NCBI RefSeq assembly: GCF_000576595.1
Contig: NZ_AWSA01000039.1
Location: forward strand, 1 to 43,512
Direction: 5' to 3'
DNA from: Intrasporangium oryzae NRRL B-24470
GTDB taxonomy: Bacteria; Actinomycetota; Actinomycetes; Actinomycetales; Dermatophilaceae
DNA length: 43,512 nucleotides
The notes beneath the pieces are model-generated. The model made no database searches, was not told the DNA's origin, and saw nothing but the letters and a program-made list of their open reading frames with translations. Within the stretch, counting starts at the first letter, position 1. Each line of letters starts with the position of its first letter. Positions 1 to 7,199 of this stretch are shown here, one piece after another. The position numbers and the translations under genes are program-made.

Positions 1-145
1 GCCTGGGTCGGGGCCGTCGCCGCAGCCGGGCCGCCCGTCACCGGGCGCGGTGGCCTGGGCGGGGCGTCACGTGGGTCGGGACGGAGCACCGCGCCATGGT
101 GACACGGGAGCCTCGACCGGCCGTGAGACGGTCATCCGCGCAGGG

Positions 146-490
146 TCAGACGGCGGCTCGCCGTGCCGCAGGCACGCGCTGACGAGCCGGGGCGTCCCGC
201 ACGGCACGCGCCGCGTGCGCCGTGTCGTGGCTGACGAGACCGGCGGCGAGCAGGACGGAGACGGCCCGTCGTTCGGCGCGGTCGAGGGGCAGGGAGTCCG
301 GAGTCGGCTCGAACGAGGATTCGGGCCGGGAGCCGGGCGGGGAGCCGGCCCGGGACCGGGTCGGGGACCGGGTCAGGAAGCCGGTCGAAGAACCGGGCGC
401 CGGCCCGGTCGACGCGAGGGCGGTCACCACGCAGTCCGCGCAGTGGACGTCCCGCACCGGGCAGGTCTGGCAGTCGACGAGCATCATCAT
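146..490 (-). CDS. Small actinobacterial CxxC protein, function unknown
   Basis: This is a 114-residue protein. Three ATG codons stand in tandem at 490, 487 and 484; I take the first because a purine-rich GAAGGGTGG lies just upstream. The N-terminus holds a compact cysteine cluster, CQTCPVRDVHCADC, arranged as two CxxC pairs that could bind zinc. A Pro/Ser/Arg-rich linker follows, then a helical tail (LDRAERRAVSVLLAAGLVS). Proteins with this layout are familiar as hypotheticals in actinobacterial genomes, but I know no function. The gene is divergent from the exonuclease gene, with 144 nt between them. Unlike its neighbours it has a ribosome binding site rather than a leaderless start. The first 145 bases of the window hold no gene I can support; a GTG at 41 on the minus strand could open a gene that leaves the window, but nothing confirms it. 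Confidence 0.7.
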   Translation of the reverse strand: MMMLVDCQTCPVRDVHCADCVVTALASTGPAPGSSTGFLTRSPTRSRAGSPPGSRPESSFEPTPDSLPLDRAERRAVSVLLAAGLVSHDTAHAARAVRDAPARQRVPAARRAAV

Positions 491-621
491 GGGCCACCCT
501 TCATCGTCTCGTTGCGATCTGTCCGGTACGACGCTAGGCGCGCCCACCGACAGCCATCGCGTCGTCAGGGACGCGGCGCACCACGCGGGCGGGCCTGCGC
601 CGCGTTGTCGGCGCGACGGCA

Positions 622-627
622 TACGGT
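622..627 (+). promoter_or_regulatory. -10 box TACGGT for the exonuclease gene, leaderless
   Basis: TACGGT ends 7 nt before the ATG at 635, so the transcript should start at or next to the start codon. The box overlaps a copy of the CGGCATACG repeat (617-625). Confidence 0.55.
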
Positions 628-634
628 CTGGGCC

Positions 635-2389
635 ATGCAGGCGATCCAGTCGACGTTCGACGACCTCGGCACCCCCCTCGCCGAGGTCACGTTCGTCGTC
701 GTCGACCTGGAGTCGACGGGAGGCAGCCCGGCCCAGTGCGGCATCACCGAGATCGGCGCCGTCAAGGTCCGTGGTGGGGAGGTGCTCGGCGAGTTCCAGA
801 CGCTGGTCAACCCGGCCGAGCCGATCCCCGCCTTCATCTCGGTGCTGACGGGCATCACCGACGCCATGGTCGCCGACGCCCCGCGCATCGACAGTGCCCT
901 GCCCGCGTTTCTCGAGTTCGCCTCGGGCAGCGTCCTCGTGGCCCACAACGCCGGCTTCGACATCAGCTTCCTCAAGGCGGCCGCCAGCCGGACCGGGACC
1001 CCATGGCCCGGGTTCGACGTCCTCGACACCCTGCAGCTCGCCCGTCAGCTCGTCGTGCGCGACGAGGCACCCAACCACAAGCTCGGCTCCCTCGCCGTCC
1101 TCTTCGGCGCACGCACCACGCCCGACCACCGGGCCCTGCACGACGCACGGGCGACGGTCGACGTCCTCCACGGGCTGATCGAGCGCGTCGGCAACCTCGG
1201 CGTGCACACCCTCGAGGAGCTCGCCAGCTACAGCTCGCGCGTCACGCCGGCGCAGCGTCGCAAGCGCTTCCTCGCCGACCCGCTCCCCCACGCCCCCGGC
1301 GTCTACCTCTTCAAGGACGGCACCGGCCGGGTCCTCTACGTCGGCACGAGCCGCGACATCCGAGCCCGCGTCCGCACCTACTTCACCGCGTCCGAGCAGC
1401 GCAGCCGGATGGCCGAGATGGTCAGGCTCGCCCATGTCGTCCACCCGGTCGTCTGCCAGACGGCGCTCGAGGCGCAGGTCCGCGAGCTGCGGCTGATCGA
1501 CGAGCACCGGCCCCGGTTCAACCGGCGGTCAAAGGACGGCCACCGGGTCATGTGGGTCAAGCTGACGAGGGAGCGCTTCCCCCGGCTCTCGATCGTGCGG
1601 CAGGTCAAGGACGACGGAGCCCACTACATCGGGCCCTTCCGGTCCCGGGTGACGGCACAGGCCGCCGTCGACGCGGTGCACGAGGTCGTCCCTTTGCGCC
1701 AGTGCACCCAGCGCCTCTCCGGTCACGAGTCGGCGTGCGCCCTCGCCGACATGGGGCGGTGTGGCGCGCCGTGCACCGGTGCGCAGTCGGAGGGCGACTA
1801 CGCCTCGGTCGCCGCGGACTGCGCCGAGATCTTCGCCGGCAACGCCAGGCCGGGGGCTGAGCTCCTCCGCGCGCGCCTCGAGGAGCTCGCGTCCCAGGAG
1901 CGCTTCGAGGATGCCGCGCGGGTCCGCGACCGGTTCCTCCACCTCGTCCGCGGGGCCGCACGAGCCCAGCGGCTCGCCCCCCTCGTGAGGACGCGCGAGG
2001 TCGTCGCGGCCCGGGCGCAGGACGGCGGCGGATGGGAGCTCGTCACGATCCGCCACGGACGCTTCGCCGGCACGGCGCTCAGCCCACGGGGAGCCGACCC
2101 CATGGTGCACGTCCGCACGCTCCAGGCGACGGCCGAGGAGGTGGCACCGCCCGCGCCCGGCCTTCCGGCGGCGCTCACCGAGGAGACCGAGATCCTGCTG
2201 CGGTGGCTCGAGTCCCCGGGCGTGCGGATCGTCGAGCTCGACGGCTCCTGGACGTGCCCCGTCGGCGGGGCCGGGTCGGTTCGTCATGAGCTCGAGCCGG
2301 CGGTCGCCTCGGCCCACGAGGCCGTCGGCTTCGACCACGACGTCCCGACCGAGCGTCCGCGGCGCCACGGGCTGCGTCGCGCAGGGTAG
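635..2389 (+). CDS. DEDDh exonuclease fused to a UvrC-like GIY-YIG nuclease
   Basis: This 584-residue protein joins two DNA-processing modules. The N-terminal part (about 15-185) is a DnaQ-type 3'-5' exonuclease: D24 and E26 in VVVDLESTGG, D109 in AHNAGFD, and H165 with D170 in HRALHD complete the DEDDh set. The second part starts at about 218 with a GIY-YIG core (GVY 222-224, YVG 235-237) as in UvrC and Cho, followed by a UVR-like helical pair near LARLEELASQERFEDAARVRDRF-type sequence around 415-435. Fusions of this kind are known in Actinobacteria and are usually assigned to DNA repair; the exact substrate is not established. An open frame reaches back to 50, but the ATG at 635 matches the conserved start and has a leaderless -10 box. 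There is no UvrC C-terminal RNase H-like or HhH domain, so it is not a true UvrC. Confidence 0.9.
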   Translation: MQAIQSTFDDLGTPLAEVTFVVVDLESTGGSPAQCGITEIGAVKVRGGEVLGEFQTLVNPAEPIPAFISVLTGITDAMVADAPRIDSALPAFLEFASGSVLVAHNAGFDISFLKAAASRTGTPWPGFDVLDTLQLARQLVVRDEAPNHKLGSLAVLFGARTTPDHRALHDARATVDVLHGLIERVGNLGVHTLEELASYSSRVTPAQRRKRFLADPLPHAPGVYLFKDGTGRVLYVGTSRDIRARVRTYFTASEQRSRMAEMVRLAHVVHPVVCQTALEAQVRELRLIDEHRPRFNRRSKDGHRVMWVKLTRERFPRLSIVRQVKDDGAHYIGPFRSRVTAQAAVDAVHEVVPLRQCTQRLSGHESACALADMGRCGAPCTGAQSEGDYASVAADCAEIFAGNARPGAELLRARLEELASQERFEDAARVRDRFLHLVRGAARAQRLAPLVRTREVVAARAQDGGGWELVTIRHGRFAGTALSPRGADPMVHVRTLQATAEEVAPPAPGLPAALTEETEILLRWLESPGVRIVELDGSWTCPVGGAGSVRHELEPAVASAHEAVGFDHDVPTERPRRHGLRRAG

Positions 2390-2396
2390 GGCCGGA

Positions 2397-2402
2397 TAGG
2401 GT
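2397..2402 (+). promoter_or_regulatory. -10 box TAGGGT for the Lrp-domain gene, leaderless
   Basis: TAGGGT ends 7 nt before the GTG at 2410. It lies just past the stop codon of the exonuclease gene, so the small gene probably has its own transcript. Confidence 0.55.
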
Positions 2403-2409
2403 TGGTCCC

Positions 2410-2694
2410 GTGATCACCGCCATCGTCATGATCAACTGCGAGGTCGACCGGATCCCCGAGGTCGCCGAGGCCATCGCCAACATCCCGGCCGTCTCGGAGG
2501 TCTACTCCGTCACCGGTGACGCCGACCTCATCGCCATGGTCAGGGTGCGCGCCCACGAGGAGTTCGCCGACGTCATCGCCGACCGCCTCAACAAGGTCGA
2601 GGGCGTCGTCGGCACCTCGACCCACATCGCCTTCCGCACCTACTCCGCCCACGACCTCGAGGCTGCCTTCAGCCTCGGTCTCGACGGCGACTGA
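2410..2694 (+). CDS. Stand-alone Lrp/AsnC ligand-binding (RAM) domain protein
   Basis: This 94-residue protein is only the alpha-beta sandwich that senses amino acids in Lrp/AsnC regulators; the DNA-binding helix-turn-helix is absent. Visible hallmarks are the opening strand AIVMINCE, the VSEVYSVTGDADLIAMVRV core, whose G-x-x-D-hydrophobic segment contributes to the ligand site in full-length family members, and the closing strand THIAFRTYS. Single-domain versions are common in Actinobacteria and are thought to form oligomers that bind amino acids. Neighbouring trpD, convergent with it, would suit a link to amino-acid status, but that is inference. The start is a GTG with no ribosome binding site, consistent with a leaderless mRNA. 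Confidence 0.88.
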   Translation: MITAIVMINCEVDRIPEVAEAIANIPAVSEVYSVTGDADLIAMVRVRAHEEFADVIADRLNKVEGVVGTSTHIAFRTYSAHDLEAAFSLGLDGD

Positions 2695-2710
2695 GCCGAA
2701 GCTCGAGCGG

Positions 2711-2746
2711 GCCGTATGCCGTCGGGCCGGCCCGACGGCATACGGC
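2711..2746. terminator. Bidirectional hairpin between convergent genes
   Basis: A perfect 16-bp inverted repeat (2711-2726 with 2731-2746) has a CCGG loop and no T-run. It sits between the ends of the Lrp-domain gene and trpD. Each arm contains a copy of the CGGCATACG repeat. Confidence 0.8.
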
Positions 2747-2773
2747 CTCGGGAAGGCACGCCCGCGTGCGGAC

Positions 2774-3826
2774 TCAGCGACGCGTCGCCGCCACCCACCG
2801 GTCGACGAGCTGGGTCGCCGACCCCGTGTCGATCGCGTCCTCGGCCAGGTCCATCCCGGCGCGCAGGTCGCGGTGGAAGTCGTCGTCGGTCGCACCCGAG
2901 TCCGGCTTCGTCAGGGCGAGGGCGATCCCCGCGTTGAGCACGACGGCGTCGCGCACGGCCCCCTGGGCGCCGGCGAACGTCTCACGGACGACGGCGGCGT
3001 TGTGGATGGCGTCACCGCCTCGCAGGTCATCGACGGGGTGCAGCTCGACCCCCACCCGGGTCGGGTCGAGCGAGCGCTCGGTGACCTGGCCCTGACGGAC
3101 CCACCACACGTGAGTCGTCGTGGACACGGTGACCTCGTCGAGGCCGTCGTCTCCGCGGAACACGGCGGCGTCCTTGCCGCGCCCCGCGAACACGCCCGCG
3201 ATGAGCGGAGCCATCCGCGCATCGGCGCACCCGACCGCGGCATACGTCGGCTGGGCGGGGTTGGTGAGCGGGCCGAGGAAGTTGAACGCCGTCCCGATCC
3301 CGAGGTCACGGCGTGGGACGGCGGTGTGACGGAAGGACGGGTGGAAGGTCTGCGCGAAGCAGAAGGTGATGCCGGCCTCCTCAGCGACCTCGACGACGCG
3401 CTCCGGCGGGAGGGAGAGGTCGATCCCGAGCGCCTCGAGCACGTCGGCGGAGCCGGACGACGACGAGGCGGCCCGGTTGCCGTGCTTGACGAGGCGGACC
3501 CCGGTCGCCGCGACGACCATGGATGCCATCGTCGAGATGTTGACCGTGTGGGCGCGGTCGCCGCCGGTGCCGACGATGTCGACGCTCGGTTCGGGTACCT
3601 CGATCCGGTGCGCGTGCGCCAGCATCTGCTCGGCCAGGCCGCGCATCTCCTCGACGCTCTCGCCCTTCGACCGCAGCGCGACGAGGAAGCCCGCCACCTG
3701 GACCGGGGTCGCCTCCCCCGCCATGATCTGGGCCATGGCCCACTCGGTCGTCGGCCGATCAAGGTCACGACCCGCGATGAGGTCGGTGAGGACCGACGGC
3801 CAGGTCACCGACTGGTCCGCCGCCAT
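2774..3826 (-). CDS. trpD: Anthranilate phosphoribosyltransferase
   Basis: TrpD transfers the phosphoribosyl group of PRPP to anthranilate, the second committed step of tryptophan synthesis, in the cytoplasm. The 350-residue length fits the family. The PRPP site GTGGD is followed by NISTMASMV, and the family hallmark [22 protein letters not shown] is intact; the metal-binding DD pair ([10 protein letters not shown]) is present. It lies apart from other trp genes, next to the respiratory locus, as in other actinobacteria. The start ATG is 3 nt past the stop of the receiver-like gene, so the two are surely co-transcribed. The 3' end faces the 2711-2746 hairpin. Confidence 0.96.
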   Translation of the reverse strand: MAADQSVTWPSVLTDLIAGRDLDRPTTEWAMAQIMAGEATPVQVAGFLVALRSKGESVEEMRGLAEQMLAHAHRIEVPEPSVDIVGTGGDRAHTVNISTMASMVVAATGVRLVKHGNRAASSSSGSADVLEALGIDLSLPPERVVEVAEEAGITFCFAQTFHPSFRHTAVPRRDLGIGTAFNFLGPLTNPAQPTYAAVGCADARMAPLIAGVFAGRGKDAAVFRGDDGLDEVTVSTTTHVWWVRQGQVTERSLDPTRVGVELHPVDDLRGGDAIHNAAVVRETFAGAQGAVRDAVVLNAGIALALTKPDSGATDDDFHRDLRAGMDLAEDAIDTGSATQLVDRWVAATRR

Positions 3827-3829
3827 CCG

Positions 3830-4297
3830 TCAGGCCGTCGGGACGGCCGCGCGCGCGAGCGTCGCGACGGCGGAGGTGAGGGCGATGGGGTCGAGGGGGT
3901 GCGGGACGGCGAGGTCCGCCATCGACCACGCAGCCAGCCAGCTGTCCTGCGGACGCCCCGTGAGGACGATCACGGGCGGGCAGTCGTAGATCTCGTTCTT
4001 GAGCTGTCGGGTCAGGCCGAGGCCGCCGACCTTGGCCGCCTCGCCGTCGAGGACGAGGATGTCGTAGCGGTCGGCCTCGACCGAGGAGATGACGGCGTCT
4101 GCCGTCGCGCACTCGTGCCAGCGGGTGACCTCGACGTCCTTCGCGGGACGGCGCCCGACCGCGGCCCGCACGGCGTCACGCGTCGTGACATCGTCGCTGT
4201 AGAGCAGGATGCTCACCCGGTGCAGGGGCGCGCCGCCCGCGCTCGTGACGAGCTCGGAGGACGGGCCGGACGTGGCGCTGGCGTTCGAGGCGGTCAT
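3830..4297 (-). CDS. Receiver-like single-domain protein (atypical response regulator)
   Basis: This 155-residue protein has a disordered lead of about 25 residues and then one CheY-like fold. Visible are the acidic pair D35-D36 (LLYSDDVTT), the likely phosphoacceptor D84 (YDILVLDGEA) and the switch threonine T113 (VIVLTGR). The invariant lysine of the KP motif is replaced: the segment reads VPHPLDP, with H133 before the cis-proline. No output domain or kinase is encoded nearby. It precedes trpD by 3 nt, an arrangement I recognise from other actinobacteria. A role in signalling is plausible; the missing lysine suggests that phosphorylation chemistry is altered or lost. The start is an ATG placed 7 nt after a -10-like TAGCAT. 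Confidence 0.78.
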   Translation of the reverse strand: MTASNASATSGPSSELVTSAGGAPLHRVSILLYSDDVTTRDAVRAAVGRRPAKDVEVTRWHECATADAVISSVEADRYDILVLDGEAAKVGGLGLTRQLKNEIYDCPPVIVLTGRPQDSWLAAWSMADLAVPHPLDPIALTSAVATLARAAVPTA

Positions 4298-4304
4298 GAC
4301 GGCG

Positions 4305-4310
4305 ATGCTA
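4305..4310 (-). promoter_or_regulatory. -10 box TAGCAT for receiver-like gene and trpD, leaderless
   Basis: Read on the minus strand, TAGCAT ends 7 nt before the ATG at 4297, and no Shine-Dalgarno sequence is present. Confidence 0.5.
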
Positions 4311-4500
4311 CCGGTCCCGGGGCCCGCGGCAGCAGCACCCCTCCGCCCGCCGAGACGCTCACCGACGCTGCCGGCGTCCGCGTCGTGGGCCCGGCGTCAC
4401 GGGTGGTACGCCGCGGGGCGAAACATGTCGGAATCATCACGAAACCTCGACAGTCCGACGGAAACAGGGGGGTCCTCGCGCGCCCCCCCGTCGATGTGGG

Positions 4501-4506
4501 AATAAT
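4501..4506 (+). promoter_or_regulatory. -10 box AATAAT for ctaE-qcrCAB, leaderless
   Basis: AATAAT ends 6 nt before the GTG at 4513. The surrounding 4420-4512 stretch is the least GC-rich part of this divergent promoter region. Confidence 0.5.
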
Positions 4507-4512
4507 GTCAAC

Positions 4513-5163
4513 GTGGCGACAGCATCAGCAGTTCCTTCCAGCGCAATCCCTCACCTCGGCACCGGACCGGCGACCCGTCCCAACATGGTCGCGGTCGGCA
4601 CGATCGTGTGGCTCTCCAGCGAGCTCATGTTCTTCGCCGGCCTCTTCGCGGTCTACTTCCAGCTGCGTTCCGTGCGCACCGAGCTGTGGGCCCAGCAGAC
4701 CGAGAAGCTCAACCTGACCTTCGCGAGCATCAACTGCCTCGTGCTCGTGGTCTCGTCGGTGTGGTGCCAGCTCGGCGTCTGGAAGGCCGAGCGCGGCCAG
4801 AAGGCACGCACGGGCAGCCTCCTCGACATCAAGCACTGGGGCATGCGCGAGTGGTACGTCCTGACCTACCTCTTCGGCGCCTTCTTCATCGCCGGCCAGG
4901 TCATGGAGTACTCCGAGCTGGTCCAGGAGAACGTCACGCTGTCCTCCGACGCGTACGGCTCGGTCTTCTACATGGCGACCGGCTTCCACGGCATGCACGT
5001 GACCGGTGGCCTCATCGCCTTCCTGCTGATCATCGCCCGCACCTTCACGACCCGGCGCTACACGCACGCCAACGCGACCGGCGCCGTCGTGACCTCCTAC
5101 TACTGGCACTTCGTGGACGTGGTCTGGATCGCCCTGTTCGCGACGATCTACCTCCTGCGATGA
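4513..5163 (+). CDS. ctaE: Cytochrome c oxidase subunit III (aa3 type)
   Basis: CtaE is the membrane subunit III of the haem-copper oxidase that reduces oxygen with electrons from the bcc complex. The 216-residue protein has five predicted helices, as in actinobacteria, without the two extra N-terminal ones of the mitochondrial form. Family signatures include [20 protein letters not shown] near residue 25, [12 protein letters not shown] with its paired histidines, and the closing [15 protein letters not shown]. It heads the qcrCAB cluster, the usual order in Actinobacteria, and lies opposite the receiver/trpD pair. The GTG start has no ribosome binding site but a -10 box 6 nt upstream. The other oxidase subunits are at 9959-13044 on the other strand. 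Confidence 0.97.
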   Translation: MATASAVPSSAIPHLGTGPATRPNMVAVGTIVWLSSELMFFAGLFAVYFQLRSVRTELWAQQTEKLNLTFASINCLVLVVSSVWCQLGVWKAERGQKARTGSLLDIKHWGMREWYVLTYLFGAFFIAGQVMEYSELVQENVTLSSDAYGSVFYMATGFHGMHVTGGLIAFLLIIARTFTTRRYTHANATGAVVTSYYWHFVDVVWIALFATIYLLR

Positions 5164-5212
5164 CCCGCAGCACCGATCACTTCCCGACCCACGAGAACGA
5201 CAGGACCTCACT

Positions 5213-6046
5213 GTGAACGCCTTGGCCGCACGACGTCGACACCCCGCCGCGATCGCGCTGCTGATCCTCGTCGGCCTGCTCGTCACCGGGGGCGCCTACG
5301 CCTTCCTTGCGCCGAAGGAGGCCAACGCCTCGGCCGTCTCTGCCGACACCGTGGCCGAGGGCAAGAACCTCTTCCTCGCCAACTGCGCGAGCTGCCACGG
5401 GACCAACGCGCAGGGCACCGCCTCCGGGCCCTCGCTCGTCGGTGTCGGTGCGGCTGCGGTCGACTTCCAGGTCGGCACCGGCCGTATGCCGCTTGCCGGC
5501 CCGAACATCCAGGCGCAGCGCCAGGACGTCGACAAGATCAAGTTCGACGACCAGCAGATCTCCTCGATGGCCGCCTACGTCGCCTCCCTCGGGGCCGGCC
5601 CGTCGGTGCCTGACTCGCAGTACACGACCGTCATCCAGCCCGGCGACCAGAAGGAAGCCGGCCAGGACCTGACCAACAACCAGCGCATCGCCCGCGGTGG
5701 CGAGATCTTCCGCGTCAACTGCGCGATGTGCCACAACTTCGCGGGCGCCGGAGGCGCCCTCACGCGAGGCAAGTACGCGCCGTCCCTCACGGGCGTCACG
5801 CCGAAGCACATGTACGAGGCGATGGTCTCGGGCCCGCAGTCGATGCCGGTCTTCAACGACCAGAACATCTCGCCGGAGTCCAAGCAGGAGGTCATCTCCT
5901 ACCTCAAGGCCGTCGACAACCAGACCAACGTCGGAGGACTGACCCTGGGCAACCTCGGCCCGGTCTCCGAGGGCATGTTCGTCTGGCTCTTCGGCCTCAC
6001 CCTGCTCATCGGCTGCGCCGTCTGGCTCGGCAAGAAGGCTGCATGA
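5213..6046 (+). CDS. qcrC: Menaquinol-cytochrome c reductase, diheme cytochrome c subunit
   Basis: QcrC is the c-type cytochrome that carries electrons within the bcc-aa3 supercomplex, replacing a soluble cytochrome c. The 277-residue protein has an N-terminal anchor (about 12-32), two haem sites (C58-A-S-C61-H62 and C170-A-M-C173-H174) and a C-terminal transmembrane helix (about 252-270). MPLAG and MPVF supply candidate axial methionines. The GTG start follows an AGGA ribosome binding site. The gap after ctaE is 49 nt and resembles the qcrC-qcrA gap (see findings). Its function requires export and covalent haem attachment on the outer face of the membrane. Confidence 0.97.
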   Translation: MNALAARRRHPAAIALLILVGLLVTGGAYAFLAPKEANASAVSADTVAEGKNLFLANCASCHGTNAQGTASGPSLVGVGAAAVDFQVGTGRMPLAGPNIQAQRQDVDKIKFDDQQISSMAAYVASLGAGPSVPDSQYTTVIQPGDQKEAGQDLTNNQRIARGGEIFRVNCAMCHNFAGAGGALTRGKYAPSLTGVTPKHMYEAMVSGPQSMPVFNDQNISPESKQEVISYLKAVDNQTNVGGLTLGNLGPVSEGMFVWLFGLTLLIGCAVWLGKKAA

Positions 6047-6095
6047 GCACCGACCGCCTCGTCCCGCACACGAACGACGACAGGACCACCATCCG

Positions 6096-7199
6096 ATGAA
6101 CGACAACGAGACCACGGCACACGGGGAGAGCGGCGCGCTCGCCCCCGCCGGTGGTGACGGGGCCCTCGAGACCCGGAGCACGACCGAGCTCGACCGCTTC
6201 GAGAACCCGGGCCTGCCCCCGCACGTGCACCGTGCCGCCGACGACGACCCGAAGGCAGCCAAGCGCGCGGAGAAGCAGGTCGCGACCCTGTTCGGCCTGT
6301 CGATGCTCTCGACCCTCGTGTTCCTCGTGGGCTATTTCGCCATCCACGACGACTGGGTGTTCTTCTTCCCCGGCCTCGGCCAGGCCAAGACGCTCAACGT
6401 CGTCCTCGGCCTCTCCCTCGGCTTCGCCCTCTTCTTCATCGGCATCGGCGCGGTCCACTGGGCCAAGACGCTCATGTCCGACGAGGAGGTCGTCGAGGAG
6501 CGTCACCCGCTGGGGTCGAGCGAGGTCGAGCGCGCCAAGGCGGTCAAGGTCGTCACCGACGGCGGCGAGAGCGCCCAGATCAACCGTCGCCCCCTGCTCA
6601 AGTACTCCCTCGGCGGCGCGCTGGGGCTCTTCGCCCTCCCCTTCGTCCTCCAGGTTGCCGGCTCCCTCGGCCCGGGCAACGTCGAGGAGCTCAAGGAGAC
6701 CCTCTGGGACCCGAAGTACAACGACGGCAAGCCGATCCGCCTCTTCCGCGACCCGGAGCGCACCCCCATCAAGCTGTCGGACGTGACGCTGGGCTCGGTC
6801 TTCCACGTCATGCCCGAGACCATGGAGAAGGTCTACGAGGAGGGCAAGCACGTCCTGGAGCAGAAGGCCAAGGCTGCCGTCATCCTCATCCGTCTGAACC
6901 CGGACGACATCAAGGTGCAGAAGGCCAAGGACTGGGGCGTCGACGGCACCGTCGCGTACTCCAAGATCTGCACCCACGTGGGCTGCGCCGTCGGCCTCTA
7001 CGAGCAGCAGACGCACCACCTGCTCTGCCCGTGCCACCAGTCGACGTTCGACCTCACCGAGGACTGCGCCGTCATCTTCGGCCCGGCCAAGCGTGCCCTG
7101 CCGCAACTCAAGATCACCGTTGACGACGAGGGCTACCTCGTCGCCCCCCAGGGCTTCAAGGAGCCTGTGGGGCCGAGCTTCTGGGAGCGTGCCCGATGA
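6096..7199 (+). CDS. qcrA: Menaquinol-cytochrome c reductase, Rieske iron-sulfur subunit
   Basis: QcrA holds the [2Fe-2S] cluster that takes the first electron from menaquinol. The 367-residue form is the long actinobacterial type: a charged N-terminus, a pair of helices (about 66-125), a third helix just after LLKYSLGGALGLFALPF, and the C-terminal Rieske fold. Cluster ligands are C292 and H294 in CTHVGC and C311 and H314 in CPCHQS; C297 and C313 should form the stabilising disulfide. The 3' end overlaps qcrB by 4 nt (ATGA), implying translational coupling. The ATG follows GACAGGACC. Confidence 0.97.
   Translation: MNDNETTAHGESGALAPAGGDGALETRSTTELDRFENPGLPPHVHRAADDDPKAAKRAEKQVATLFGLSMLSTLVFLVGYFAIHDDWVFFFPGLGQAKTLNVVLGLSLGFALFFIGIGAVHWAKTLMSDEEVVEERHPLGSSEVERAKAVKVVTDGGESAQINRRPLLKYSLGGALGLFALPFVLQVAGSLGPGNVEELKETLWDPKYNDGKPIRLFRDPERTPIKLSDVTLGSVFHVMPETMEKVYEEGKHVLEQKAKAAVILIRLNPDDIKVQKAKDWGVDGTVAYSKICTHVGCAVGLYEQQTHHLLCPCHQSTFDLTEDCAVIFGPAKRALPQLKITVDDEGYLVAPQGFKEPVGPSFWERAR

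Noticed and set aside
1-145. Gene start leaving the left edge on the minus strand (GTG at 41)
   Set aside because: Only 41 nt are visible and there is no ribosome binding site or -10 box, so I do not list it.
50-634. Upstream extension of the exonuclease frame
   Set aside because: Composition is Arg/Gly/Pro-rich and antisense to the CxxC protein; the ATG at 635 with its -10 box fits the conserved N-terminus.
2516-4717. Long plus-strand open frame of 733 codons
   Set aside because: It is antisense to trpD and the receiver-like gene, both of which have clear family motifs; its translation is Arg/Asp/Gly-rich and lacks domains. Long antisense frames are expected at this GC content.
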